NCBI RefSeq assembly: GCF_008364555.1
Contig: NZ_VTUC01000037.1
Coordinates: 248,001 to 312,000, forward strand
Source of the DNA: Enterobacter vonholyi
GTDB taxonomy: Bacteria > Pseudomonadota > Gammaproteobacteria > Enterobacterales > Enterobacteriaceae
DNA: 64,000 nucleotides
Direction of reading: 5' to 3'
Each line of letters opens with the position of its first letter. Positions within the stretch are counted from its first letter, which is position 1. The translations under genes and the position numbers were made by a program. This document shows positions 55,237-64,000 of this stretch, piece by piece. A model generated the notes under the pieces. It had not been told where the DNA came from. It did no database searches and saw only the letters and a program-made list of their open reading frames with translations.

Positions 55237-55822
55237 TACGCAGTGCTTCCAGTAACAGTTTCAGCGCGCGTCCACGGTGGGATATCGCGCTTTTCTCTTC
55301 GCGGGTCAGTTCCGCAGCGGTTTTGCCCTCGGTCGGGACAAAGAAAATCGGATCGTAGCCAAAGCCGCCGTTGCCAGCCGCTTCACGAGTAATCACGCCC
55401 GGCCAGCTGCCGTGGCAGACGATCGGAGTAGGGTCTTCCGCGTGACGCATATAGACCAGCACGCAGTGGAACTGCGCGGAGCGCTGTTCGTCCGGTACGT
55501 CTTTAAGGGCGACAAGCAGCTTTTCCAGATTCTGCTGGTCGGTAGCGTCAACGCCGGAATAGCGCGCAGAGTAGATCCCCGGCGCGCCGCCAAGGGCGTC
55601 TACGGCCAGGCCGGAGTCGTCGGCAATCGCGGGCAGGCCCGTAATCTGCGCGGCATGGCGTGCTTTGAGGATCGCGTTTTCGATAAACGTCAGCCCCGTC
55701 TCTTCGGCGGAATCCACGCCAAGATCGGTCTGGGCGACCACGTCCAGACCAAAATCATTTAATAGCGAGGCCAGCTCGCGCACTTTACCGGCGTTGCCGG
55801 TCGCGAGAACAACTTTCTGCAT
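55229..55822 (-). CDS. rdgB: XTP/dITP pyrophosphatase RdgB
   Basis: 197 residues, as E. coli RdgB. It hydrolyses dITP, ITP and XTP and keeps deaminated purines out of DNA. The nucleotide-binding start [34 protein letters not shown] and [12 protein letters not shown] are family motifs, and [10 protein letters not shown] lies at the end. It belongs to the yggS-yggT-yggU-rdgB-hemW unit; yggU ends 3 bases before its start. Confidence 0.97.
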   Translation of the reverse strand: MQKVVLATGNAGKVRELASLLNDFGLDVVAQTDLGVDSAEETGLTFIENAILKARHAAQITGLPAIADDSGLAVDALGGAPGIYSARYSGVDATDQQNLEKLLVALKDVPDEQRSAQFHCVLVYMRHAEDPTPIVCHGSWPGVITREAAGNGGFGYDPIFFVPTEGKTAAELTREEKSAISHRGRALKLLLEALRNG

Positions 55823-55825
55823 GGT

Positions 55826-56122
55826 TTAGTCCTGTTCTTTCAGTGCCGCGACTTCCGTCGGGATAGATTGCGGATTAAGGATTTTTACCTGTTTATGTCG
55901 CCCAAGTTCACCTTTTTCAATGATGACCTGACTTTTGGCGACGCGAAACTGTTTTGCCAGATATTTGGTCAGATGCGCGTTCGCCTGGCCGTCAACCGGC
56001 GGGGCGGTGATGGCGACTTTTAACTCGTCGCCATGCAGCCCAACAATACCGTCACGGCTGGCTTTGGGCTGAATATACAGCCGCAAAACCAGCCCGTCAG
56101 CGCAGGTGCTTACTGCACTCAT
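55826..56122 (-). CDS. yggU: YggU, DUF167 protein
   Basis: 98 residues from the ATG at 56122 (E. coli YggU 96), which overlaps the yggT stop as ATGA. The DUF167 family fold is small alpha/beta, with [16 protein letters not shown] and [16 protein letters not shown]. Function is unknown; it is conserved next to yggT and rdgB. Confidence 0.95.
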   Translation of the reverse strand: MSAVSTCADGLVLRLYIQPKASRDGIVGLHGDELKVAITAPPVDGQANAHLTKYLAKQFRVAKSQVIIEKGELGRHKQVKILNPQSIPTEVAALKEQD

Positions 56123-56685
56123 AGCGCCATCCACAGCCCCGGCAGCAGCATATTGCCCGTGGACTGCAGCAGCTCAGCGATCCCCATGTTGACCACATAG
56201 AGCAGCAGTACCAAGATCATCGGCGAGAAATCAATACCGCCCATCGAAGGCAGCAGGTTGCGAATCGGGCGCAGCAGCGGTTCGGCCAGTTGGATCAGCG
56301 CATATTCTACCGGACTACGGCCCTGGCTTACCCAACTCATGATGGCCATGACCAGCAGCACCCAAAAAATCAGCAGACCGACGGTTTTGATTAAAATCAG
56401 GACCGCAGCAATCCAGATAATCGGCTGGAAGGTGATGACCATAAACAGCACAATCGCTTTGATAACGCTCAGAATAAACGCCACCAGCAGAGACGAACTG
56501 TCGATGGGACCCATCGCCGGGATAATACGACGCAGCGGTCCGACAACAGGCTGCGTGATTTTCACGACAAACTGCGAGAACGGATTGTAAAAATCACAGC
56601 GGGCCCACTGCATCCAGACGCGCAGCAAAAGCGCCATCGTATACAGCTCAAGCACAGTTGAGAGCAGGAAAGTCAACGTCTTCAT
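56119..56685 (-). CDS. yggT: YggT, inner membrane protein
   Basis: 188 residues, the same as E. coli YggT, made of two similar halves, each with a membrane helix pair and the motif [15 protein letters not shown] or [15 protein letters not shown]. YggT is linked to osmotic and K+ stress tolerance and cell shape in other work. It lies between yggS and yggU; its stop overlaps the yggU start. Confidence 0.96.
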   Translation of the reverse strand: MKTLTFLLSTVLELYTMALLLRVWMQWARCDFYNPFSQFVVKITQPVVGPLRRIIPAMGPIDSSSLLVAFILSVIKAIVLFMVITFQPIIWIAAVLILIKTVGLLIFWVLLVMAIMSWVSQGRSPVEYALIQLAEPLLRPIRNLLPSMGGIDFSPMILVLLLYVVNMGIAELLQSTGNMLLPGLWMAL

Positions 56686-56706
56686 GGCGTTCCTCAGGTT
56701 TCCTTA

Positions 56707-57408
56707 TTATTTTGAGTAGTCGCGCGCACCGAAAATTGCCGTGCCGATGCGCACCATAGTGCTGCCTGCCGCGATGGCGGCTTCCATATCATCCGACATG
56801 CCCAGAGAAAGCGTGTCTACCGTGTTATAGCGCGCTTTAAGCGCCTCAAATGCTACAGCCATTTGCTGTGCCACGGCAAACTGCCTTTCATAACTTGACT
56901 CAGGCGCCGGGATTGCCATCAAACCACGCAGGGTTAAACGCGGCAGGGCGTCCACTTCGGCTGCCAGCGCATCCAGCTCGCTCAGCGCAATGCCGGACTT
57001 GCTGTTTTCGTCGCTGATGTTGATTTGAATCAGCACGTTAAGCGCTGGCATCTCTGACGGACGCTGGTCGTTCAGGCGTGTCGCAATGCGCAGACGGTCA
57101 ACGGTATGGCACCAGTCAAAGTGCTCCGCCACCAGACGGCTTTTGTTCGACTGCAGTGGACCAATAAAGTGCCACTGCAGATCCGTATTCCCCTGTTCCT
57201 GGAAGTAGCGAATTTTATCCACGCCTTCCTGGACGTAGTTTTCACCAAACGCGCGTTGGCCTGCGTCAATAGCTTCTGCGATGGCGCTCGCAGGCTTGGT
57301 TTTGCTGACTGCAAGCAACGTAATTTCTTCTGAAGCCCGGCCGCAACGCGTTGCGGCGGCTGAGATTTTGTCCCGGACCTGTGCCAGGTTATGCGCAATG
57401 TCGTTCAT
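56707..57408 (-). CDS. yggS: Pyridoxal phosphate homeostasis protein YggS
   Basis: 233 residues of the PLPBP/ProB-like family without known catalytic activity. The PLP lysine lies in LLAVSKTKPASAI (about Lys36), and LSLGMSDDMEAAIAAGSTMV and VRIGTAIFGARDY form the phosphate site. It buffers PLP and affects amino acid balance. It is divergent from yggR across 17 bases and starts the yggS-yggT-yggU-rdgB-hemW unit. Confidence 0.97.
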   Translation of the reverse strand: MNDIAHNLAQVRDKISAAATRCGRASEEITLLAVSKTKPASAIAEAIDAGQRAFGENYVQEGVDKIRYFQEQGNTDLQWHFIGPLQSNKSRLVAEHFDWCHTVDRLRIATRLNDQRPSEMPALNVLIQINISDENSKSGIALSELDALAAEVDALPRLTLRGLMAIPAPESSYERQFAVAQQMAVAFEALKARYNTVDTLSLGMSDDMEAAIAAGSTMVRIGTAIFGARDYSK

Positions 57409-57425
57409 TTTCCGAGGAGTAGTCT

Positions 57426-58406
57426 ATGGATGTGGAAGAAATTGTGGCCCTTAGTGTAAAGCATAACGTCTCCGATCTACACCTGTGCAGTGATTCGCCA
57501 CCCCGCTGGCGCAGAACGGGCCGCCTTGAACCGGCACCGTTTCCTCCTCCTGACGTCAGGGCGTTGTTAAAAGCGTGGCTCAACGATGAGCAGCAGGGAA
57601 CATGGTGGGCAAATGGACAGGTGGATTTTGCCGCGACGGTAACGGGAGGCCAGCGTCTGCGCGGGAGTGCCTTTAAGCAGATGCGCGGTGTCTCTGTGAC
57701 GCTGCGTCTGTTGCCGCGTACCTGTCCACAACTCGCTACGCTGGGCGCGCCGCGGGCAATCCCGGAACTGTTATCCAATGACGCCGGGCTGATTCTGGTC
57801 ACCGGGGCGACCGGCAGCGGCAAATCCACTACGCTGGCGGCGATGGTTGATTTTCTCAACCACCATACTGACGGCCATATCCTCACGCTTGAAGATCCGG
57901 TGGAGTTTATCTACCAGAGCGAGCGTTGCCTGATCCAGCAGCGGGAGATTGGCCAGCACAGTCCGTCATTTGCCGACGCGCTGCGCAGTGCCTTACGCCA
58001 GGATCCGGACGTTATTTTGCTGGGGGAGCTGCGCGACAGCGAAACGATCCGCCTGGCGCTAACCGCGGCGGAAACCGGGCATCTGGTGCTGGCGACGCTG
58101 CATACGCGCGGGGCATCGCAGGCGATTGAACGGCTGGTCGATACGTTCCCGGCGCAGGAGAAAGATCCGGTGCGTAACCAGCTGGCCGGCAGCCTCCGGG
58201 CAGTGCTGGCGCAGAAGCTGCTTCCCGATCTGCAGGACGGGCGCGTCGCGCTGTATGAACTGCTGGTGAACACCGCTGCGGCGGCAAATCTTATTCGTGA
58301 AGGGAAAACGTGGCAACTGCCCGGCATCATCCAAACCGGTCTGCAGGCAGGAATGCAGAACTTTGACCAGAGCCTGGCGGAGAGACGGGCGCAGGGGCGG
58401 CTGTAG
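57426..58406 (+). CDS. yggR: YggR, PilT-like hexameric ATPase
   Basis: 326 residues with GATGSGKST (Walker A), ILTLEDPVEFIY (Asp box), LGELRDSETIRLAL (Walker B) and the His box TGHLVLATLHTRGA, as in PilT retraction ATPases. No type IV pilus genes are near; in E. coli yggR is likewise an orphan. Start ATG has GAGGAG upstream. Between divergent yggS and convergent ruvX. Intact. Confidence 0.95.
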   Translation: MDVEEIVALSVKHNVSDLHLCSDSPPRWRRTGRLEPAPFPPPDVRALLKAWLNDEQQGTWWANGQVDFAATVTGGQRLRGSAFKQMRGVSVTLRLLPRTCPQLATLGAPRAIPELLSNDAGLILVTGATGSGKSTTLAAMVDFLNHHTDGHILTLEDPVEFIYQSERCLIQQREIGQHSPSFADALRSALRQDPDVILLGELRDSETIRLALTAAETGHLVLATLHTRGASQAIERLVDTFPAQEKDPVRNQLAGSLRAVLAQKLLPDLQDGRVALYELLVNTAAAANLIREGKTWQLPGIIQTGLQAGMQNFDQSLAERRAQGRL

Positions 58407-58416
58407 GCCCCCGTGC

Positions 58417-58833
58417 TTAAAAGCCCTGTTCGAAATAGCTTTCGAGGATAATCACGGCAGAAGCGGAGTCCACGCTGCCTTTGTTGAGCGCCCGGAAGCC
58501 GCCGTGCTCAAACAGACCCGCACGCGCTTCGACGGTGCTAAGACGCTCGTCGTGAAGCTTAACGGAGACGCCAAAGCGGCCATGAATTTTATTGGCGAAC
58601 TTTCGCGCCCGGGCGGTAAGCGGCTGTTCGGTACCGTCCATGTTCAGCGGCAGCCCAACAATCACGTCATCCGGCTGCCACTCCTTGAGCAGGCGCTGAA
58701 TGAGATTCCAGTCCGGCGTACCGTCGTTGGCCTTCAGGGCAGTAAGCGGACGCGCGGTACCGGTGATGCGCTGCCCCACGGCGACGCCAATGCTTTTGGT
58801 GCCAAAATCGAAGGCCAGAAGTGTTCCGCTCAT
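58417..58833 (-). CDS. ruvX: RuvX/YqgF, 16S rRNA maturation or Holliday-junction resolvase-like nuclease
   Basis: 138 residues, as E. coli YqgF. An RNase H-like fold with the acidic site in [16 protein letters not shown] (Asp9), [16 protein letters not shown], and [12 protein letters not shown] (Asp and Glu) and a final Asp in [13 protein letters not shown]. It processes the 5' end of 16S rRNA. Its start shares one base with the yqgE stop, so the two are cotranscribed. Confidence 0.97.
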   Translation of the reverse strand: MSGTLLAFDFGTKSIGVAVGQRITGTARPLTALKANDGTPDWNLIQRLLKEWQPDDVIVGLPLNMDGTEQPLTARARKFANKIHGRFGVSVKLHDERLSTVEARAGLFEHGGFRALNKGSVDSASAVIILESYFEQGF

Positions 58834-59393
58834 CAGGCGTGCCCCGCTACGCCAGGCATGGTCAGGATATCAATACCAATCAGCTTCGCCGCGTCACGCC
58901 AGCGATCGGCGATGGGGGTTTTAAACAGGATATTCATGTCCGCAGGCGCGGTAAGCCAGGCGTTATCGAGGATCTCCTGCTCAAGCTGGCCTTTCTCCCA
59001 GGACGAATAGCCCAACGCCACCAGCACTTCAGAAGGCTGCTCTGCGGTACCCAGCGTTTCGAGCACGTCACGCGAGGTGGTGATGACGGTGTTATCCGAA
59101 ATTCGAATACTGGAAGAGAACACCGGCGGCGTATGCAGGATAAAACCGCGATCTTCTGCAAGAGGTCCGCCCAGCATCACAGGTTTATCAAGCCGTATTT
59201 CCGGCAGGCGCTCTTCAGCCGAGATTTTCAGCTTGTCCAGAATTCCTTCAACCTGAAGATTTTCCAGCGGTTTATTAATGATAATACCCATCGCGCCGTC
59301 TTCATTGTATTCACAAATATAAACCACGGCGCGGCGAAAAATCGGGTCCTGGAGAGCAGGCATGGCAATAAGAAAGTGATGCTGTAAATTCAT
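58833..59393 (-). CDS. yqgE: YqgE, DUF179 protein
   Basis: 186 residues (E. coli 187), beginning [20 protein letters not shown] with the AlgH/DUF179 core [14 protein letters not shown] and [18 protein letters not shown]. Function unknown, conserved with ruvX. The gene gshB lies upstream and is separated from it by a terminator, so yqgE likely has its own promoter. Confidence 0.96.
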   Translation of the reverse strand: MNLQHHFLIAMPALQDPIFRRAVVYICEYNEDGAMGIIINKPLENLQVEGILDKLKISAEERLPEIRLDKPVMLGGPLAEDRGFILHTPPVFSSSIRISDNTVITTSRDVLETLGTAEQPSEVLVALGYSSWEKGQLEQEILDNAWLTAPADMNILFKTPIADRWRDAAKLIGIDILTMPGVAGHA

Positions 59394-59425
59394 TGTCAGA
59401 GGTACTGTTTCCTGGTTTAAAAAGC

Positions 59426-59462
59426 GACAGCGCCCAGTATGGGGACAAACACAGGCGCTGTC
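59426..59462 (-). terminator. Rho-independent terminator after gshB
   Basis: On the minus strand GACAGCGCC and GGCGCTGTC form a nine-pair stem with a 19-base loop, followed by GCTTTTTAAA. It lies 18 bases after the gshB stop and before yqgE. Confidence 0.8.
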
Positions 59463-59480
59463 ACTAATAGTATTGTTAGG

Positions 59481-60428
59481 TTATTTCTGTAAACGTTTTT
59501 CGATAGCGTCCATCAGCATTCCGGTGATCGAAATCGGGAATTCAGCCTCAATTTCACGAATGCAGGTCGGGCTGGTGACGTTCACTTCGGTCAGACGATC
59601 GCCGATGATATCCAGGCCAACGAAGATCAGGCCTTTGGCTTTCAGCGTCGGGCCAACGCGACGGGCAATTTCCCAGTCGCTTTCGGTCAACGGGCGTGGC
59701 TCACCTCGGCCACCGGCTGCCAGGTTACCACGGGTTTCGCCACCCTGCGGGATACGTGCCAGGCAGTAAGGAACCGGTTCGCCATCCACGACCAGAACAC
59801 GTTTGTCGCCGTCTTTGATCGCCGGAATATAGTTCTGCGCCATGCAGTAACGCGTGCCCAGCTCTGTCAGGGTCTCGGCAATCACGCCAATGTTCGGGTC
59901 GCTCTCTTTCACGCGGAAAATCGACGCACCGCCCATGCCGTCCAGCGGCTTCATGATGATGTCGCCGTGCTTCTGCCAGAATTCCTTCAGCTGAGCTTTG
60001 CTGCGGGTCACCAGCGTTTCCGGCGTCAGGTCAGAGAACCAGGCGGTGTAGAGCTTCTCGTTACAGTCGCGCAGGCTCTGCGGCTTGTTGACGATCAGCG
60101 TTCCTTTCTCTTCTGCGCGTTCGAGAATATAGGTGCAGTAGATGTATTCAGTGTCGAATGGCGGATCTTTACGCATCAGGATGACGTTGAGATCGGCAAG
60201 CGCAATGTCCTGCTCGGTGCCGAATTCGTACCATTTGTCGTAGTTCTGCTCGACGTTAACGATGCGGGTGCGGGCGCGGGCTTCACCGTTGATCAGGTAA
60301 AGATCGTTCATCTCCATATAGTGGAGTTCATAGTCGCGACGCTGCGCTTCCAGCAGCATGGCGAAGCTGGAATCTTTCTTGATGTTAATGTTTGCGATGG
60401 GGTCCATCACGATGCCGAGCTTGATCAT
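59481..60428 (-). CDS. gshB: Glutathione synthetase
   Basis: 315 residues from the ATG at 60428, matching the E. coli start MIKLGIVMDPIANINIKKDS; the frame is open 36 bases further but that start is not conserved. An ATP-grasp enzyme that joins gamma-glutamylcysteine to glycine, with VNKPQSLRDCNEKL, IMKPLDGMGGASIFRV, RGNLAAGGRGEPRPL and EVNVTSPTCIREIE. AGAAGAA precedes the ATG. Its product is used by YghU and Gss encoded earlier in the window. Confidence 0.97.
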   Translation of the reverse strand: MIKLGIVMDPIANINIKKDSSFAMLLEAQRRDYELHYMEMNDLYLINGEARARTRIVNVEQNYDKWYEFGTEQDIALADLNVILMRKDPPFDTEYIYCTYILERAEEKGTLIVNKPQSLRDCNEKLYTAWFSDLTPETLVTRSKAQLKEFWQKHGDIIMKPLDGMGGASIFRVKESDPNIGVIAETLTELGTRYCMAQNYIPAIKDGDKRVLVVDGEPVPYCLARIPQGGETRGNLAAGGRGEPRPLTESDWEIARRVGPTLKAKGLIFVGLDIIGDRLTEVNVTSPTCIREIEAEFPISITGMLMDAIEKRLQK

Positions 60429-60447
60429 GTTCTTCTCCGTTAATGCT

Positions 60448-61179
60448 TCAACCCAGATCGCCAAACCGTACCTGTAGCGCGGTAATGGCCGTGAGTGCCG
60501 TTGTCTCAGTGCGCAGAACGCGAGGTCCCAACAGAATATCAGTAAACTGGTAACGTGCCGTCATCGCAATTTCGTCCGCCGACAGGCCGCCTTCGGGGCC
60601 AATCAGCAGACGAACGCGCTCAACGGGCAGCGGTAGCGTATTGATGCTGGCGCTGGCGCGCGGATGAAGATTGAGCTTCAGCCCACTGTCCTCTTCTGCA
60701 CACCATTCCTCCAGATCCATCGCCGGGCGGATCTCCGGAATACGGTTCCGGCCACTCTGTTCGCAAGCCGCAATGGCAATTTTCTGCCACTGCTGGATCT
60801 TTTTGTTCAGACGTTCCGCGTCCAGTTTAACGCCACAGCGCTCAGAAAAAAGTGGCGTAATGAGGCTTACACCCAGTTCAATGGATTTCTGAATGGTGAA
60901 CTCCATTTTCTCACCGCGCGACATGACCTGGCCCAGATGAATGTGCAGCGGTGATTCCCGGTCATCCACTTCAGCGCGCAGGACGTTCACGTGTACGCTT
61001 TTTTTATCTGCCCGCGTAATTTCGGCGTCGAACACCTGGTTCGAGCCGTCGAACAGCTGGATTGCCTGACCGGCGCCCATGCGCAGCACGCGGCCAACGT
61101 GGTTGGCGGCGTCATCAGACAGGGCGATTTCGCGGCCTGTGGTAATCAGTTCAGGGTGGTAAATGCGGGGAATGCGCAT
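60448..61179 (-). CDS. rsmE: 16S rRNA (uracil1498-N3)-methyltransferase RsmE
   Basis: 243 residues from the ATG at 61179, matching E. coli RsmE ([13 protein letters not shown]). A SPOUT methyltransferase with an N-terminal PUA-like domain and the knotted C-terminal domain: [13 protein letters not shown] and [16 protein letters not shown] form the SAM site. It lies upstream of gshB with a 19-base gap and is probably cotranscribed. Confidence 0.96.
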   Translation of the reverse strand: MRIPRIYHPELITTGREIALSDDAANHVGRVLRMGAGQAIQLFDGSNQVFDAEITRADKKSVHVNVLRAEVDDRESPLHIHLGQVMSRGEKMEFTIQKSIELGVSLITPLFSERCGVKLDAERLNKKIQQWQKIAIAACEQSGRNRIPEIRPAMDLEEWCAEEDSGLKLNLHPRASASINTLPLPVERVRLLIGPEGGLSADEIAMTARYQFTDILLGPRVLRTETTALTAITALQVRFGDLG

Positions 61180-61230
61180 AGTCAGAAATTCCATGTGTCA
61201 TGCGATATAAGCGAATTGCCGTAGTGTAGG

Positions 61231-61938
61231 TTAGCTCTTTTGCGCCTGGCAAGCCCGCTGGACGTAAGGGTTGTGATTCCCCTGGACTCTGGCGATACGG
61301 TCGTCGCGCTGGCATTCCCACTCCGTCACCGGATACTGCTTGTCCCAGGCGTTGAACAGCTGCGTCTGCTGGCGGGAGAGGTTGAGATCGTAACGGTCGC
61401 GCATATAGAAGTAGGTACGGGCAATGCTGCCGCGCGCGCGGGCAGGGGGCTCGGCGACTTTCTCTTTAAAATCAATCTTCATACCGCACTGGCCGTACTG
61501 GCCTTCGCCACCGTTCCACTGGCTGTACATGAAGTTACCCCGGTCGCCGTTCACTTCGCCCACCGCGGGCTGCAGGTTATGCATGTCGCTTTCCATCTGG
61601 CGGTAAACCGGGTCTTTGGCGCAGTTTTTACGTCCGCCATCCTGCCAGCACTGGCGCTGGTGGCCAAACTGCCAGGCCGGAACGACATGCTCCCATTCAA
61701 TACGGCTGGCGCGGTTTTCGTTTTTACGCACCTTGTAGCCGCAGGACTCAAGGTCAACGACCCCTTTTTTACCCTGCCAGTTAATTTTACAGCCGCAGTA
61801 GAAATCGCCCGGCACATCGGCGTTCACCTTCACGCCTGCGGCCTTGGCCTGGGAAAAACTGTTGATACCGTCGGCCAGAGCATGGCCTGAGAGCGCCGTC
61901 GTCAGAAAGGCGACCGCGAGAGAAAAATTACGGGACAT
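61231..61938 (-). CDS. endA: DNA-specific endonuclease I (periplasmic)
   Basis: 235 residues from the ATG at 61938, equal to E. coli EndA. The signal peptide is [20 protein letters not shown]. The beta-beta-alpha metal site is in [20 protein letters not shown], and [18 protein letters not shown] is the second conserved stretch. Eight Cys residues in the mature part match the disulfide-rich enzyme. GGAGTGT-type sequence precedes the start. Upstream of rsmE, same strand. Confidence 0.97.
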   Translation of the reverse strand: MSRNFSLAVAFLTTALSGHALADGINSFSQAKAAGVKVNADVPGDFYCGCKINWQGKKGVVDLESCGYKVRKNENRASRIEWEHVVPAWQFGHQRQCWQDGGRKNCAKDPVYRQMESDMHNLQPAVGEVNGDRGNFMYSQWNGGEGQYGQCGMKIDFKEKVAEPPARARGSIARTYFYMRDRYDLNLSRQQTQLFNAWDKQYPVTEWECQRDDRIARVQGNHNPYVQRACQAQKS

Positions 61939-62032
61939 CTTACACTCCGTGTCAAAACGAGCCCGCAACGTAACGAATGTTGTTCCTGTATGCAATCAGT
62001 CAGATCAGGAAAGTTCCTGAAAGTTCAGATGA

Positions 62033-62530
62033 TTATTCCGCAACCAGCGGCTTGCCGCATTTGACGCAGCGGTAGGTCGCCTCGCCGCGCACCACGCGAT
62101 TATGGCGACGGACGGTAAGCTGGTGCTGCTGGCACTGACAGCGGTAGGGGAAGGTATTGCGGCGCACCGACTCCAGCTCGAACTGGTGGGTACGACGCGC
62201 CGGAACGCCGAGCACCGCCTCCATCATCCACTTCCACTCTTTTCCGTGGGGGGCGACGCGCCCGAAGTGCTTCCACACCAGCAGATGCGCCAGCTCGTGC
62301 GGTACCACTTCGTCGATAAACGCCTGCTGGTTTTCCATCATCAGCACCGGGTTAAGGCGGATCTCATACGACTCGAGCCAGGCGGTACCGGCGGCGGTGC
62401 CACGCTGCTGATAAACGATTTTGGGTTCAGGGTAGTTGCGACCGAGCTTCAGGTTCGCCTGGGCGAGCTTTTCCCGCAGGCTGCGCATAACGGCCTGCTG
62501 AATGGCGATGGGGAGACGGGGTGCTTTCAT
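62033..62530 (-). CDS. sprT: SprT family zinc metalloprotein
   Basis: 165 residues, as E. coli SprT. The zincin motif HExxH is [11 protein letters not shown], and a C-terminal zinc-ribbon ([30 protein letters not shown]) follows. SprT-like domains in eukaryotic SPRTN repair DNA-protein crosslinks; the bacterial role is not established. It lies between galP and endA, as in E. coli. Confidence 0.95.
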   Translation of the reverse strand: MKAPRLPIAIQQAVMRSLREKLAQANLKLGRNYPEPKIVYQQRGTAAGTAWLESYEIRLNPVLMMENQQAFIDEVVPHELAHLLVWKHFGRVAPHGKEWKWMMEAVLGVPARRTHQFELESVRRNTFPYRCQCQQHQLTVRRHNRVVRGEATYRCVKCGKPLVAE

Positions 62531-62556
62531 AGGGGCGCAGCATAAAGCGCGAAGCG

Positions 62557-62579
62557 GGGAGGTGCAAGAGGCACCTCCC
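62557..62579 (-). terminator. Hairpin after galP
   Basis: GGGAGGTGC / GCACCTCCC, nine pairs with an AAGAG loop, 9 bases after the galP stop codon and before sprT. It has no T run, so it is either a weak terminator or a 3' end stabiliser. Confidence 0.65.
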
Positions 62580-62588
62580 GAGTGAGGA

Positions 62589-63986
62589 TTAGTCGTGGGC
62601 GCCGATTTCGCGCAGAGGACGACCTTTCATCAGGTTACGTTCAATATGCTCCAGGGACACATGTTTGGTTTCTGGAACCAGCCAGATGGTCAGCACAATA
62701 AAGAAGATGTTCAGACCGGCGTAGACCCAGAAGGTGTTGGCGTTGCCCAGGGTATTGAGCATGGTCAGGAACGTTGCGCCGACGATCATGTTGGCAATCC
62801 AGTTGGTTGCGGTAGAGCAGGTGATGCCAAAATCACGTCCTTTCAGCGGCTGGATCTCAGAGCACAGCACCCAGATCAGCGGACCGGCGCTCATCGCAAA
62901 CCCGACGATAAACATCAGCAGCATGCCTACCGCAAAGTACTGGGCGGTTGGGGAGTGAATGCCCACATGCATCATGGTACCGAGGACGCCCATACCGGCT
63001 GCCATCACCAGGAAGCCCAGCGTCAGGGTTGGCTTACGTCCCCAGCGGTCCACCAGACCAATTGCGATAAAGGTCGCCAGCACGTTGGTCAGACCCACGA
63101 TGACGGTCCCCCACATCTGCTCGGTGGTGTTGGTGTAACCCGCCAGTTCAAAGATTTTTGGCGCATAGTACATGATGACGTTCATTCCGGTGAACTGCTG
63201 CATGACCTGCAGCAGTACGCCGAGGAAAACCGCGCGGCGGAAGTTGCTGTTCTCTTTAAATAGCGCCCAGCCGGACTGTTTAACCTTCAGGCTTTCGCGG
63301 ATCTCTTCCAGCTCGTTTTTCGCTTCCGCACTGGTATCGCGCAGGCGCATCAGCACGCGTTCGGCATCGTGGAATCGACGTTTCGCAGCAAACCAGCGAG
63401 GGCTGTCCGGCAGGAAGAAGACGCCAATCAACAGCAGAACTGCAGGGATGATGATCACGCCGAGCATCCAGCGCCATGCGCCGCTGTAGCTAAACGCGGT
63501 ATCGGAAAGGTATGCACCGAGGATACCAATGGTGATCATCAGCTGGTACATCGAAATCATACTGCCGCGGATTTTCTCCGGCGCAATTTCAGACAGATAG
63601 AGCGGGGCGGTGTAGGACGCCACGCCCACGGCCAGACCAAGCAGCACGCGGGAAACCAGCAGGACCTCAACGTTAGGCGCTGCGGCAGAGAAGAGTGAGC
63701 CGGCAACGAACAGGATCGCGCCGATCATCAGGCTCTTTTTACGTCCGAGCTTGAAGGAGAGCCAGCCGCTGCCGACGGCCCCGACGGCAGCGCCAAACAT
63801 CATGGAGCTCACCACCCACTCCTGGGTATGAGCGCTGATCTGGAACTCTTCTGTAATGAAAGGTAATGCACCGGCAATCACGCCGATATCCAGGCCAAAA
63901 AGTAATCCTGCCAGGGCGGCGAGGAAACAGACGAAGAATGTCATCGCCTTGTTGGACGTACGCCCCTGTTTTTTATTGTCAGGCAT
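62589..63986 (-). CDS. galP: Galactose:H+ symporter GalP
   Basis: 465 residues (E. coli GalP 464). A sugar porter of the major facilitator family with twelve helices: [15 protein letters not shown] in TM1, [20 protein letters not shown] and [16 protein letters not shown] in the loop 2-3 and 8-9 motifs, [12 protein letters not shown] after TM6, and [16 protein letters not shown] after TM12. It imports galactose and glucose with H+. GGAGGGC precedes the ATG; the promoter region lies beyond the window edge. Confidence 0.97.
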   Translation of the reverse strand: MPDNKKQGRTSNKAMTFFVCFLAALAGLLFGLDIGVIAGALPFITEEFQISAHTQEWVVSSMMFGAAVGAVGSGWLSFKLGRKKSLMIGAILFVAGSLFSAAAPNVEVLLVSRVLLGLAVGVASYTAPLYLSEIAPEKIRGSMISMYQLMITIGILGAYLSDTAFSYSGAWRWMLGVIIIPAVLLLIGVFFLPDSPRWFAAKRRFHDAERVLMRLRDTSAEAKNELEEIRESLKVKQSGWALFKENSNFRRAVFLGVLLQVMQQFTGMNVIMYYAPKIFELAGYTNTTEQMWGTVIVGLTNVLATFIAIGLVDRWGRKPTLTLGFLVMAAGMGVLGTMMHVGIHSPTAQYFAVGMLLMFIVGFAMSAGPLIWVLCSEIQPLKGRDFGITCSTATNWIANMIVGATFLTMLNTLGNANTFWVYAGLNIFFIVLTIWLVPETKHVSLEHIERNLMKGRPLREIGAHD

Positions 63987-64000
63987 TATGCCCTCCAGTT

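Noticed and set aside
57426..58406. yggR as evidence for a type IV pilus cluster
   Set aside because: It is a lone PilT-like gene in the same place as in E. coli; no pilin, PilB, PilC or PilQ gene is nearby.

Overview
The window reads as the chromosome of an enterobacterium of the Enterobacter / Enterobacter cloacae complex type. The run from about 47.6 to 64 kb keeps the Escherichia coli order nupG-mltC-yggX-mutY-trmB-yggL-yggN-hemW-rdgB-yggU-yggT-yggS/yggR-ruvX-yqgE-gshB-rsmE-endA-sprT-galP with near full-length proteins. speC, yqgA and a tRNA-Phe gene sit beside it as in E. coli. The genus is an inference from gene content (pga next to gss, citS with citCDEFXG between speC and nupG), not from a database search.

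Left part (1-20 kb): a divergent pair of unrecognised genes, yqhA, the aldo-keto reductase yghZ, a chemoreceptor behind a flagellar-type (sigma-28) promoter, two small exported proteins, yghU, a five-gene Dpp/Opp/Gsi-type peptide importer, gss (glutathionylspermidine synthetase/amidase), then pgaABCD on the opposite strand. A strong bidirectional hairpin separates gss from pgaD. yghU, the importer and gss may form a thiol neighbourhood (glutathione, glutathionylspermidine). pgaABCD makes and exports the biofilm polysaccharide poly-N-acetylglucosamine, and a LuxR-type gene lies just beyond a 579-base AT-rich spacer upstream of it.

Middle part (21.3-34.4 kb): accessory and heavily decayed DNA. 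From left to right it holds three overlapping small genes, each damaged by one nonsense codon or one frameshift; an orphan tail of a type VI secretion cluster (tssF-tssG-tssJ) with no other core component in the window; a DUF2513 gene and an unknown Cys/His-rich gene; then a small P4/satellite-like integrative element beside tRNA-Phe (DUF3987 gene, unknown gene ending at an amber codon, AlpA-type regulator with a twin palindromic operator, a gene split by a one-base deletion, and a tyrosine integrase with two compensating frameshifts). Four of the lesions are one-base changes in A tracts; the others are in-frame stops. The element looks immobile unless the sequence itself is wrong at those tracts.

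Right part (34.4-64 kb): yqgA, speC, then a citrate fermentation island: two-component system citAB divergent from citS, a fumarylacetoacetate-hydrolase-family gene, and citCDEFXG. No oxaloacetate decarboxylase (oadGAB) lies in this locus, so the FAH-family protein is a candidate for handling the oxaloacetate made by citrate lyase, although the residue at its catalytic histidine position appears to be lysine. A recurring short palindromic repeat (CCCTCACCCTRACCCTCTCC...) occurs at four intergenic sites, and a REP/BIME-like element separates citG from nupG.
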